A stretch of DNA of 62,000 nucleotides from Branchiostoma floridae (taxonomy: Eukaryota; Chordata; Leptocardii; Amphioxiformes; Branchiostomatidae), in assembly GCF_000003815.2 (NCBI RefSeq), contig NC_049988.1:8065217-8127216 (forward strand). Reading direction: 5' to 3'. A program made the position numbers and the translations under genes. The notes beneath the pieces are model-generated. The model saw nothing but the letters and a program-made list of their open reading frames with translations, did no database searches and had not been told where the DNA came from. Shown here in pieces: positions 35,263-46,821 of this stretch (within the stretch, counting starts at the first letter, position 1; every line of letters begins with the position of its first letter).

Positions 35263-35460
35263 TTATACCTGTAGAATCGATTTTTGACGAAACCTTAATC
35301 AATGGTTTTTGCTTTTGTTTGCAATTCTAGTTTTGCCAATAACAATTTTTTCTGCCACATCCAATGAGATGATGTGAAAATTCGGTTTTGAGAGAAACCG
35401 ATGATGAGGATATTTAATTTGTGGCTGTAGCATACTAGTATTCTTTCTTTCTTTCTTTGC

Positions 35461-35822
35461 TAGAAGCATGTACTAAAAGCATGCGCTAGAAGCATGCGCT
35501 AGAAGCATGCGCTAGAAGCATGCGCTAGAAGCATGCGCTAGAAGCATGCGCTAGAAGCATGCGCTAGAAGCATGCGCTAGAAGCATGCGCTAGAAGCATG
35601 CGCTAGAAGCATGCGCTAGAAGCATGCGCTAGAAGCATGCGCTAGAAGCATGCGCTAGAAGCATGCGCTAGAAGCATGCGCTAGAAGCATGCGCTAGAAG
35701 CATGCGCTAGAAGCATGCGCTAGAAGCATGCGCTAGAAGCATGCGCTAGAAGCATGCGCTAGAAGCATGCGCTAGAAGCATGCGCTAGAAGCATGCGCTA
35801 GAAGCATGCGCTAGAAGCATGC
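35461..35822. repeat. 13-bp minisatellite, about 28 near-perfect units
   Basis: The unit AGAAGCATGCGCT repeats almost without error. The palindrome GCATGC and alternating purine-pyrimidine GCATGCGC recur every 13 bases. It is preceded by a short TTTC run. The first two units are variant (GTACTAAA). Confidence 0.95.
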
Positions 35823-36572
35823 ACATTACTTTCTATAAAAAAACTCTCTTTCACTTTCACTTTCTACTTTCCTCTTAGCTGTGAAAATATTTCCCGATGG
35901 GTTGAGATCTATTTCAATATATTTCAAATAATGTTTGTAATCGTATGAAAGAATTATGATAATGAGGGCAACACTAAACATTTGTGTTAAACTGTGGGGC
36001 ACCGCGCTTTGGAAATTGTGTGCGTGCGTAAGATGTGTGGCATTGCGACCAAGGGGTTGTTTATGCAAAACTTTCAAGATCGTAGTATTCGTACATTATT
36101 TTGATATTCAGTGACGGTTAATCTTGAGTTGAAAAGCCAACAAACAGACAGACAATAAACAAAATGTTCTGCCTGACTCCAGCTGTAGTTAACCCACCCT
36201 ATCCAGCGATTTGTGCCAGCCAGAAAAGAGGAAATCAACGTTGCAATACTAATTTCTGTAGATCATCAATAGGCCGTCGAGTCGTTACTTGCAGACAAAT
36301 ATCTGCAGTATGTTTCTATAACGCTAGATGTCCCCAATAGACTGTCACTGTCAAATAGCAAACAAAGATTTGCAGTTTGCTTAACTATCGCTAGATGTCC
36401 CCAATAGACCGCCGTTACGCCAAGTGAAATGAAGCTGTCCACCCCCAATTCATATTTGGTACCTACCCAAAGGATTCCCGGTGGGGAACGAGAGCGGTCC
36501 ATTTGCGCCTTTTCATTGGTCTACGATTATAGCTCTGGGGACGAGATGAGCGGGTTGATTCAAACCGACAAG

Positions 36573-38934
36573 ATGGCGGCGAACGTTTTGGTGGATTCTC
36601 GAAGGTGTTTTTTTGTCTCTTTATCTCTCAAATTTAGAGATTGTTTGATTTTATTCCATAGAAAATACATAGAATGATTCACAGAGATTACAATGTATGC
36701 ATTTCTGTTTGGTCGGTACTATGGTTAAGCCGTTTTTTGGTTGCTCCTTGTGCCTTCAGTTCATAAATTTTTGTTTTGAGTTGACTCTCCACAAAAAATA
36801 TATATTTTTAACTCCTCTATCCTAATGTAGGGTATTTGAGGAGGTAACTCAACAGAAGCTGAAGCTTGTTGAAGCTAAAGAACTGCTCCAGGAGTCTGAC
36901 TACAATGCCAGGTCTGTCCTCAACCACACCAAGGTTGGTAAAAATGTTTGCATGTCATAATTTTTTGCATATCAGGGTGTCTCAGAAAGGGCCACAGAAC
37001 TTGTCAGAGTTCAGTTCAGTTCAGTTCGTCCTCTTTTTGGAGGTGACACCTGTGTCTCCACTCGTTTCTGTCCAGCATTACTGATCGGAGTTCGTTGGCC
37101 TCCAGACCTGTCCAAAAAGGTCCAAAAAGTCCAAGCAGATTAACCTTGTTCACTTTGTTGTATCGTAAACCCATCTGTTGTTGCCGCTTTATCCACTTGG
37201 TTAGTCAGCTACTGGTCACATGACACATCTGCTTTCATTCTCTATAATTAATTTTCTGTTCTTCCTTCTCATGTGCTCATCTCTCGCTGCTTGGGAGTTC
37301 GCCACTATCTTTACAGTGTAGCTAGTTTACAGGGCGACGGCATAAACTCAAAAGGCCGGCTGACTTACTGGTGGCATAAGTGTCCTATACAGGGCCATTG
37401 CTTAGATGTATGTTGTAACACTAACAGTTTACTGAAGCTTGATTTTGTGTAAATCTACGTGACTAAGTTAGATTATAGTAAGTGTCTTGTACAGTGCCAA
37501 CTTGCTCTTGGTTGTATTAAATGTAACTACTCTCTTGTATTTTGTGACCACTAGTCTAATAGTAAAAGATCCTGTGTCTTGTACAGGGCCAGTATTGCTT
37601 GTATTTTGTGACCACTAGTCTATAGTAAAAGATCCTGTTTCTTGTACAGGGCCAGTGCTCAGACCTGAAGATGACCTGGCTGGAGCTGCAGACCCGAGCT
37701 AAGATCCTGGAGTATCTGGAGAGGGGCAGGGGCAGCTGGCCTGAGCTGGGGGCAGTGGGTGAGTACAGTACAGATGTAGAGTAGTGAAAAAGTTAAAGTT
37801 GCTGGCCTGAGCTGGGGGCAGTGGGTGAGTACAGTACAGATGTAGAGTAGTGAAAAAGTAAAAGTGCCAAAAAAGGCCATAGAGAGCCTGCTATGGAGGC
37901 TAAGTACAGATGTAGAGTAGTGAAAAAGTTAAAGTTGCTGGCCTGAGCTGGAGGCAGTGGGTGAGTTAAAGGTACTTAAACTGAGTTCTCATACCCCAAT
38001 GTTGCCCTGCCATTTGCTATAATGCATAAAAATGCAACTTTTATAGGTGCAAATCCAATAAAAAAAATTTTTTTTTCAGGAAATGTTTTACTTCCAATTG
38101 AAGGAGCACTTGTTCAGTAATCAATCAAAAGACTTCCCCCTCAATCTGACTGGTGACGAAAAGTGAATCCATGTTTATGGTGTCTATAACCAAAGAGGTT
38201 TTATCAAATTATATATTGCGAAGCTGATTACGCCGAAGGGTGGTTATATAGGCTATATAGATACTAGAAATTCAAAACCTCCTTGCTATAACTGCACATA
38301 TTTACTATGCGCCAGAGGTCTGATGACTTACATCTCTTACCTCCAGATGTTGAAGTGAAGGAAGCTAAGAAGAAGGCATCCGGGATGAAGAAGGAAGCAG
38401 CCCAGCAGGAGAAACTGTTGTCTGAGCTTGCTCAACAGGCCAACACAAGTAAGGGTTTCTTACTACAAGTACTCAGAATTTAGAACAGTAGATTATAATT
38501 TAAATGATATTGATATGTTGGTGTAGGGATGGGTACCTGTACAGTGTACGAGTGCAATACTGTTATTTCTTGTTGGACCGGCCTGAAAATACGAACCGGA
38601 AAAAATCAGTTGACCAGGTTTTGGACCGATTAGAAAATAAACAGATTATAACAGTATTATGACTGCAGGTGTTCACGTGTTTGGAGTAGTGTAGTAGAGT
38701 TGATAGTAATTTTTACTATTTTTACTAAGTTTCTAAGTTGTCAAACTTGGTCAAACCCTACTTAAGAGAGGCAGTTAGTGTTGTTTACATGAAGATAGGA
38801 TACCAAACAGATTCCTAGCAAGAGGGAGTGTGTGAGTTCGAATCATACAGTCACATGCACACGCACGCACGCACGCACACACACACAAAAAACATACACT
38901 CACACACACACACACACACACTCACACACACACG

Positions 38935-38984
<50 letters not shown>

Positions 38985-41900
38985 CTAGTTATTGATACCT
39001 CTTAGATATGGACTCTGGGAGTTAGAAGTTAGAGTTACATACATGTTATCATGTCTATGTTTCAGTATATGATGAACATGTGGAAAAGGTTGCCAAGTTA
39101 CAGGAGAGAATCGCTCAGGTGGAGAAAACGGTGAGTGAAAATATGTCTGTCTTACTTTGAACCTATTCAAATGTGTATATATTTGATATATATCTAGTTG
39201 TTACAATTCAGCTTAAAATCAGATCTATGATATATACATAAGACAAATACTATCATGTAATTCCTTCTAATTTTGGTAGTCCTGATTTTTCTTAGTTGCT
39301 ATTAGTTGTCATCGGTTGTAAATGTTTGAGAATTTTTGAAAAAAGCTGTAAAAGAATATGTCTAAATTAATGATCACACCAAACTTTAGTGCATGGAAGT
39401 CAGTGTATGCTATTATGAAAGTCACCACTGTAGCAGTAGTAGAGACGTACAGTGTACTGTAATTCCTGATTTTTTCAATGTACTTTTATGTTCACGGTTT
39501 TCACAAATACGGCTGTAACGTGAACTTATCATTACTGATAACAAATAAATCACAGACTTTTTTTACATGCACCTGCCAATACCGTGAATATGTATTTAGT
39601 TCTGAGAACAGGTTAAATTTTCTCAGACCGTGAAAGTTTGGTGCCGAGAAGACAAAGTGAATTACAGTATTACAGCACCATTGGGGTAGTAGTAGAGACA
39701 TACAGTGTATTACAGCACCATTGGGGTTATACTGACCCTTTCGGGGTTACATATCCTTTCTTCTAGCTGAATACAAGACACCACTTAAACTTACATGTAA
39801 CATGTGCTTAAGTGGTAACAGTTAGCAAACACAAGGAAACAGAGAACAGTATAACATTAACACTGGTACCTGTCTGTTCCCTCAGGAAGCCAGGCTGGAG
39901 GAGGTTCTACAGAAACATCAGACAGTGGGACAACTGCTCAACCTTCCTAAGGTATTAAAAAGTCTAGAATGTACTTCAAGTATCAAGTTACACTTTTATC
40001 AGCCACACAGCAAAATAGTAGGTCAAGACTCAAGTGCATGAAGACATAAAACTTACAAGTTCTGGATTAAAGGTGAAAGTTTCCAAAACGAAAAATTTAC
40101 CCAAATTTGTGTTTAGTACTTGTTAGGAGGAGGCCTATTAGGGTTCTCTCTCTTTCCCGCACAGTATTCCTATATTATTGAACTTTACTTTCTCTATTTC
40201 CTTTTTTTATGCAAATGAATAAAATATTCAGTGTAAATGTAATAAAAACCAACTAACATGAGATTAATTCCACTTTTCTCCTTGGAGTTAAAAAATAGAA
40301 ATAAAAGAAAATGGAAAATATATGTTTTTCAATGGGATGTTTGACAAAAATTCTTTCTACAGTTTATAACTAATATAAGGGAAATATGATTTGTACAAGT
40401 CTTTACAGCGTATTTCTCTCTTTGTTATATATTTGTCCTCTTTTCTACTAAAAATCACTATGCACCACTGAAACAACAGTCGTTTGTGATGTCCACTTTT
40501 TTAGATTGACCAGACATTTGACATGGCGGCGTTACTGCAACAACACACTGACGGCATTAGGAAGGCGGAATCAGCGCTGTCATCCTGTCGAGTTGCCATG
40601 GTGACGTTACAACAGGAGATGGCCCAGGCTATGGAGGAGAGGGACAAGTTTTTGTCTCAGAAGCAGGCAGTACAGAAAACCATGGAGGAGTTACTGAGTA
40701 GGAAAGAGCAGGGGACAGAGAAGATCAGGGCACAGGCTGCATGGTACGTATGAAATGTTTGCGTCAGTTTTATTTTGCAGACGGGGAATATATGTTTTCT
40801 GTGTATCACTCCTTAGCAATTTGGTGAAAATGTCTTTTCCACTCCTCAAAAGTAAATATAGAATACAACACGGTGTATTCCGTATCACCTGCGGTACAAG
40901 CCCGACCGCGAGAAGGATCGCCTGACGCCTGAAGGCCAGAGGGTGATCCGACCTGCGGGAGGGCTGGGACCGAGGGTGATGTGGAATACACGATGTTGTA
41001 TTTTATTTACATACCTGAGAAAACACATCTTTCGATGCGAAATGCACCAGAAGTTGAGAAAATGTTGTGTCCTGGAACAAAAGATTGTAACAACAGCAAT
41101 TCTAACGTCTGAATCCGGTATTCAAATTTCAACCATGCCGTATTCAGCCCATTCGAAATAGTTCGATTTACTCGAAGGAAGCCCGTGTGATACAACTTAG
41201 AACCTGTGTGATATGGAAGGTTATCACACGGTCCGGAACACCCGTATCGAACGTCTTCGCGTCACATGCATGACATGCATGAATTTACAATGCACTCAAG
41301 TCAGTGATGTCCATATTGAACTCTTTTACCTTCTCCCTGCTGTATAAGGTACGTATAGATAACCAGTGTCACTGACAAAAGACAGTAGATACTATCTGAA
41401 AAATCTGTTTCAAAAATCATATCCAATTGCTTTAGTCATTGCATATCTTATTACCTGGATGTCTAACCTTCATTCTGATTGACACATAGATAACCAGTGA
41501 AATATCCTAAATGTGATGTTTTGTTTCAAGTTAAGCTCCCTGCATACTCTGTTAGAGTCTGTTCTTACACATACCTTTTCATAATGTTGTAAATATTATG
41601 TAAATATCTCTTGTTGAGATGTTCCATTCCAAAATCTACGATCCCAATGTAGTTAGTATATTGACAAATGCATGACAATAATTTTCCAGGTGTAAACAAG
41701 CCTACAAAGTCCTGAGCCAGTTGAGCGGTGTGGAGGAACATTCTGTGGTTGGGAAGAGTCTGACAGTGAAACTTGTGCCTCCACCGGACTCCTCCTGCAA
41801 TGTCATCCCACTTCTCACCCTGCACTTCAGGGAACAACTGACAGGGGGCTTCACTCTGGAAGGGGCTGTGGTAAGCCATATTTCTGATGACATACAGATG

Positions 41901-44360
41901 ATGTTAACGTTGTATCCTGTACATCGCCATGCAATTCTTGCCTATTATTGTAGAATTAAACACTCAGATAAAGTATCACACTATCTAGTCTTTAGTTATC
42001 ATATCATATAGAACTCTATTGTTATAACCTGTTGCGTAGATATTAATTAATTAGTCTTGATGTCTTGTACATGTACTGCCCTAGAACTTGCCATACATTG
42101 TACCTGTTACAGTTTTTGTGCAATAAAGATTGATTGATTGATTGATTGATCGATTGTTGAACTAGTTCTTCCATGCATTCAGAGATCATGTGAAAGTCTT
42201 AGAAAAGAGAGCTTAAAAAGGCATAGAAACTTTTCTCATTTCCTATTCAGTGAGTGATTCAACTGAAAGTCATTAGAATTTCTTAGAAACACATGTACAC
42301 TTCTGTCATTATGTGAAATTGTAATAATTTACAAGCGTATTATATCAAGTTTTTTAGAAGCTATTGCAAAGCCTCAGAAAAAGATAGGTGGCTGATCAAA
42401 GATATTTTCCCCCTCTTCAGGTGGACCCTCCCAGTCTTGAGATTGAGGATCTGGTCGAGGTTGCCATGGAAACCAACGACACCCTGTTCTTTGTGAACCG
42501 CGTGCGAGAACGCTTCTTCACCCAGATGCCACTTCTGCAGGAGATAGAAGGCCTACGCCACAGGTACTTTATATTGTTAAAATTTCACACTCACAGTGTC
42601 TTAAAGTACGCAGGCCTTAGGCTAGCTTTTGACATATTCCTATTAGTCCGATAGTGCACCTAGCCTCAAAATCTAGGTGCACAGAAAAAAATTGTGTGTA
42701 CCAAGGAGAGTGTCAGCAAAAAAAATTTGAACTTAAAAAAAGTTGCAATTAATGAAACTCTATATTGACTAACCTTGAAAAAAAGATACAGCCTTTATTG
42801 TACACTTGAATGTCAAGAACAATGTAGTACTTTGCTGTATTACAATACATGTATGTAACCATACACAAAGGTGCTCAGTTCCAATTTTGGGTGCACAAAA
42901 ATCATATACAACCAGTATTTCAAACTCCTGGCACAAGATGACCTCTCACTGCAAATTGTTTTATTGCAGGCAGTATTTAACACACTGATATTAACTCAAT
43001 AGTACCATATTGAGATGAAGACAATGTTTGTATGTTCATATTAAATCCTGTGGCCCTGTATATACTGTTGCAGGTTTGCCATTGACTACGAGGCAGTACA
43101 GAAGCGTGTGCGAGTGATGCTCGGAGAGGGAGGGAGAATCACCTGTACCCTGGACATCGGGAGAGACTACCCTGGTGCTGGGGGGGTGCAGCTGGTGGAC
43201 TGTACAGGCATTCCAGAGGGGAAAACCCTGCAGGAGCTACTGGTAAGGAACTTGTTTGTTGTTTGTTTGTTGGAACCTTTGTTTATTCATTAAAATCTCA
43301 AATCAACCCGCAGGCCGCTTTTCATTGAGGTCATGAGGGAAGAGGGTAAGGGTCAGGCAAAGTATATAACAGAGGTACAGTCTACATCATTTAAAGTCCT
43401 AATAAGTCTATAGAGTGTCACATATTTTACATATATATGGTACCCAAAAAATAGTGAGTGCTACTGCGTGAAGTCCATTCGTTTTGGTTGTGTCCGTTAC
43501 TTTAAGAATAAGAGTCTCTTTTTTAAAGGAAGCTAGAGTTGGGGCTGTGCGTATGTCTGGTGGTAGGCTGTTCCAGATGTTGAGTCCCCAGTAGGCTTAG
43601 GCTCTTCTAATGGTTTCTTGCTTAAAGGTTGTTGGTGTGTACAGGTGTAGCAGGCTGGAATATACCTCTGGCTTGAACATACCCTGGTACATTTTGGATA
43701 GGGATGTATGCTACGTTTTTTCCTACCCTGTTACACCTGTAGTTGTAAAATGTACAGAAAGCCATGGGGTCTTACAAAATGTGTTTACCAGGTGTAGATC
43801 CCCTCTTTCTATGGTCGTTGAAAATAGTTGTGGATGTTTGTGTGTGATGGAAATTCCATAATGATTACCTTTCGAAGACCAGGTAGAACTTTGATGACCT
43901 AGAAATTTCCTTTCCTTTCAAAGTCATATGATGTATTGAAGATAGGTATAAAAGCTTAGGAAATAGCAATGACCAAATTGTTCTTGACCAAATTGACTGT
44001 AATATTGTTGGTGGAAAGCAGAATGTGATGGATCCTACTATTAGTAGTACTAATGATATTTGTTGAAGAGGGGTAAAGGTAGGGTCTGAAATGTAAAGGT
44101 CCAGTTCAATAAATTGAATAATGGGCCTCCAAGAGGCTTTGTACAGTACTGCACCAGTTTTGATATGTCGTGGTTGAGACATACTGTGGTCATGATTTTT
44201 TATTGTTAGATGTGTTTGTGTTTGGCCGAGCTCCCGCTCGAACCAGTGCTCTCCATCTCTTGTTAATATGTCTATCTGTACCCCCCAGCCTTCTACCACC
44301 CATCTCATCACCCTGGAACAATGGCTGGAACATCTGACCACAGTCTGTTCTGAATGGTGA
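36573..44360 (+). CDS. Coiled-coil protein with kinetochore RWD-like C-terminus
   Basis: Eleven exons (36573-36604, 36831-36933, 37650-37758, 38347-38448, 39066-39130, 39886-39951, 40505-40743, 41690-41870, 42421-42563, 43074-43242, 44289-44360) join in phase to 426 residues. The first ~290 residues are Lys/Glu/Gln-rich coiled coil (VEKVAKLQERIAQVEKT; VAMVTLQQEMAQAMEERDKF). The C-terminus turns globular: LTVKLVP, LLTLHF, GGFTLEGA, then ETNDTLFFVNRVRERF. This resembles the strand-strand-helix ending of Spc25 and ZWINT-type RWD domains, and a second strand pair (RITCTLDIG) could be another RWD. I infer a kinetochore role but cannot name the orthologue. The start ATG lies in AAGATGGCGGC. An alternative exon 3 acceptor six bases later is in phase. 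Confidence 0.75.
37734..37972 (+). repeat. Triplicated exon-3 end with its donor site
   Basis: GCTGGCCTGAGCTGGGGGCA, then GTGGGTGAGT and following intron, occurs at ~37734, 37801 and 37937. The three copies give three GTGAGT donors (37759, 37825, 37961). Copies 1 and 2 are 66 bp apart and almost identical. Only the first is used in my model. Confidence 0.85.
38862..38980. repeat. (CA)n microsatellite in intron
   Basis: CACACA with CACG variants in intron 4 of the coiled-coil gene, 85 bases upstream of exon 5. Confidence 0.9.
40869..41250. mobile_element. Interspersed element, family 2 copy 1
   Basis: It starts with a palindromic head (ACGGTGTATTCCGTATCACC ... GGTGATGTGGAATACA) and ends TGTGATATGGAAGGTTATCA...GGAACACCCGTATCGAAC. 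The same sequence occurs inverted at 50395-50812. Non-coding, in intron 7 of the coiled-coil gene. Confidence 0.7.
43268..43870 (-). mobile_element. LINE ORF2 C-terminus and 3' end
   Basis: Minus-strand translation gives, across a few frame breaks, DLHLVNTFCKTPWLSVHF, then WGLNIWNSLPPDIRTAPTLA and SFKKETLILKV: the ...WNxLP...FK ending typical of LINE reverse-transcriptase ORFs. It is inactive and truncated, in intron 10 of the coiled-coil gene. Confidence 0.75.
44050..44225. mobile_element. Diverged fragment of the 21-kb repeat
   Basis: ATAATGGGCC, GGCTT, GTACTGCA and the following GATATGTCGTGGTTGAGACA... match 21190-21290 in order at moderate identity. Confidence 0.5.
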
Positions 44361-44725
44361 CGGACTGGAAGGCAAGAATATTCTTAATATGTACATACAC
44401 AATGTCATGTATAAGGTATAAAGGAATAGTTAAGCTTGGGATACAGGCAGTGTAAAAACTTGCTAAGATTATCATGACTATGTTGGTTTGTTGTTGTGCT
44501 GCCCAAAACCATGGGGCCAAATCACTGTACAATGCATCTTCAACTGAAGCAGTTATATATGCATGTATGATTCTACAGTTGTTCTCACTGCAAATAGAGT
44601 GAATATATATGCATAAATATTTTTATCCTAGACCTGAGTTCTCTCATGGAATTTGTTGGAGAGGGTAGAGATGTCTTAAGCATTGATATTTCCATAGTGT
44701 GCATTGATAGCATATAGAAGATACA

Positions 44726-44731
44726 AATAAA
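44726..44731 (+). terminator. Polyadenylation signal of coiled-coil gene
   Basis: AATAAA lies 366 bases after the stop codon at 44358-44360, the first good signal downstream. Confidence 0.5.
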
Positions 44732-45963
44732 GATGTTGTAAAACTTTTGATTGACTAAGATGCCATAATTCGTGTGTCAGATCTGCATTTAGAAATCATT
44801 TTCTTGAAGGAACCAAATTTATGTCCGCTTGAATGACAAAACAGATAAAGATGTTACTAATAGTAAGACCTGGAGCGGTTTGAAATACTAGCAGTACACA
44901 CGCAGTATTATCAACAATTAAGGGACAAACACAATTGTAAATCATCTGTTGTATGTGGTATTTGTTTAAGATTTAAAGTTCTGAAGAGAGGCAATAATGC
45001 TGTAAATCAGTTTTGCAGACATGAATTTTTTCTCTGTTGTGCACCCAAAAAATTTTCTATGCACCAAAAATAAATGTTTAGGTTAGGTGGACTATTGCAC
45101 TGATTCCCCAAATTACTTTCTATCCCCTTAACCATCTTTCCACCATCTAATGTTTCAATCTGTCATGTTGGTCCATATGATATAGATAACGGAGAGAGCT
45201 TATTGAGATCATTCACATAGGACTGTACTTTGAACCCAGGTTCTACATCATAAACCACACTAAATTATAAAACCACCCTCATTTCCTTGTTTGCACATGT
45301 CCATAAAGCATCAATAAAATAGATTAAGATCCTAAATTGTTTGCTTTTTGGTAGTACAATGTAATAAGCTGTGGACAACCATTAAGATCCATTGTTGATA
45401 TGCCACTGAAAAGTCATTAAATACCACTGAAATGCTACAAACATTTTAAACATTATGGCTTGAATTCAACATTCATTATTGGGAATAGGTGCAGTGATAC
45501 CTGTATCCTACAAATGTAGGTGCACAAAATAATGAAGCAGAATGTTATCACAAACCTCACTGCCTTTCTTCAGAGCTTGAATCTTTAAAAATCAAGGATT
45601 TTTTTATATGACACATAGATGCCAAGAATATACTGTATACCAATACCTTTGTATACAAAAAAATATTTATAGGTACCAACGCACCCACATGCAACAACTA
45701 GAGTTTCACAGCTCCAATATGGGTGCGCAAAAGGGCATGTTTACCAAGAATTTTTGAATATTGACGTACATTCTTATGATTCCATGCTCGCAACTTGCAG
45801 CCTTGACGCCGTTGTTTGTGCTAAACAACTTATCCTCATATTCTATACACATCCTTTCTTTAGAATTAATATGTCTGCGGACAGTTTTAGTATTAGAACA
45901 TTATGCATCAGGAAAAACGCATACAAACAAAGGCTTAGAACAAAGAAACACTGAGTCAATTTC

Positions 45964-45969
45964 TTTATT
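45964..45969 (-). terminator. Candidate polyadenylation signal, minus-strand gene
   Basis: AATAAA on the minus strand, ~490 bases past the stop at 46455; another lies near 46059. Either would end the gene tail-to-tail with the coiled-coil gene. Confidence 0.35.
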
Positions 45970-46454
45970 TGTTTACAACTTGTCGAGCACAATAAAGGTT
46001 GGGGGACATGTGTACATACATTGTCAGGACATGGTCCTAATCAAATACACAAGTCAATTTATTTCTTTAGGTAACAGACAGCCATTGTAGATACCGTCGT
46101 AAAGTTGTTGTTTACCGAATCCCTACAATATTCATTCACAATGTTGCAAATAGACATTTACGTTTTAACAAAATTCTTTCTTCTAAAAGCTTTTTCCAAT
46201 CAGTATTTCATGATCTTCACAAAACAATAATTCTTCCCAATGCATCCCTAATAGTACAAGTACACAACTGTTTTATCAATACAAGTCTATACATTGATAT
46301 ATATTTCCAACAGTACTATAATACAAAATGGAGACCTTACCATTGTCAATGCCAAGAAGCATGTACATGTGATGTAAATGGTAAACCATTGTACTCCCAA
46401 ATTCATGGAAAAATAGACGTCATCCATTCATCCCATCTGTTCCCTTCCCACTCC

Positions 46455-46821
46455 CTAACCTTGAGGTGTGGCATCCTGGAGAAATTTGTCCTCATTCTCA
46501 CAGCGTGTCCGATTTTTTAGTGCAACAACCGACGGTCGGGAACGAGCAGAACAGCGCCGTCCCCGAATTTGGGGCACGCTACCCCGGATTGACCTCCCTC
46601 TGTCCTTGGTTGGCTCTCTCAAACCTTGAGCAACGCTGGCGTACCCCAGTTGTGGAGTCAGTGTCCCTGAATCTAGGCTGCGGGTCAAGATGAAGGTCAG
46701 CCATCTGCCTAGCAAGTGGGGTGAACGACCTAGAGGACGTCATCCCCAGACGACCTTGGGGTTCATTACCTGGTGGGGTGATGGGTAAAATACTGGATGT
46801 CCCGGATGAGGACGTGATTTA
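46455..46821 (-). CDS. Last two exons of an unrecognised minus-strand gene
   Basis: Exon 46770-46821 (after TTTTACAG, before GTAATG) encodes NHVLIRDIQYFTHHPT. It joins with a matching split codon to 46455-46677 (after GACCCGCAG). That exon encodes LDSGTLTPQLGYASVAQGLR and then an Arg-rich tail ending FLQDATPQG and a stop. Upstream exons were not resolved, although minus-strand donors near 47266 (GTAAGT) and 47290 (GTGAGA) exist. Family not recognised. An unspliced alternative frame also stays open for ~70 codons, so this model is tentative. Confidence 0.4.

Noticed and set aside
35461-35822. CRISPR-like array
   Set aside because: The 13-bp units are contiguous with no unique spacers, and the genome is eukaryotic.
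41721-42011. Single-exon reading of the open frame running past 41870
   Set aside because: GTAAGC at 41871 and the in-phase exon at 42421 give a coherent domain (GAVVDPPSLEIEDLVEVAME); the extension is intron.
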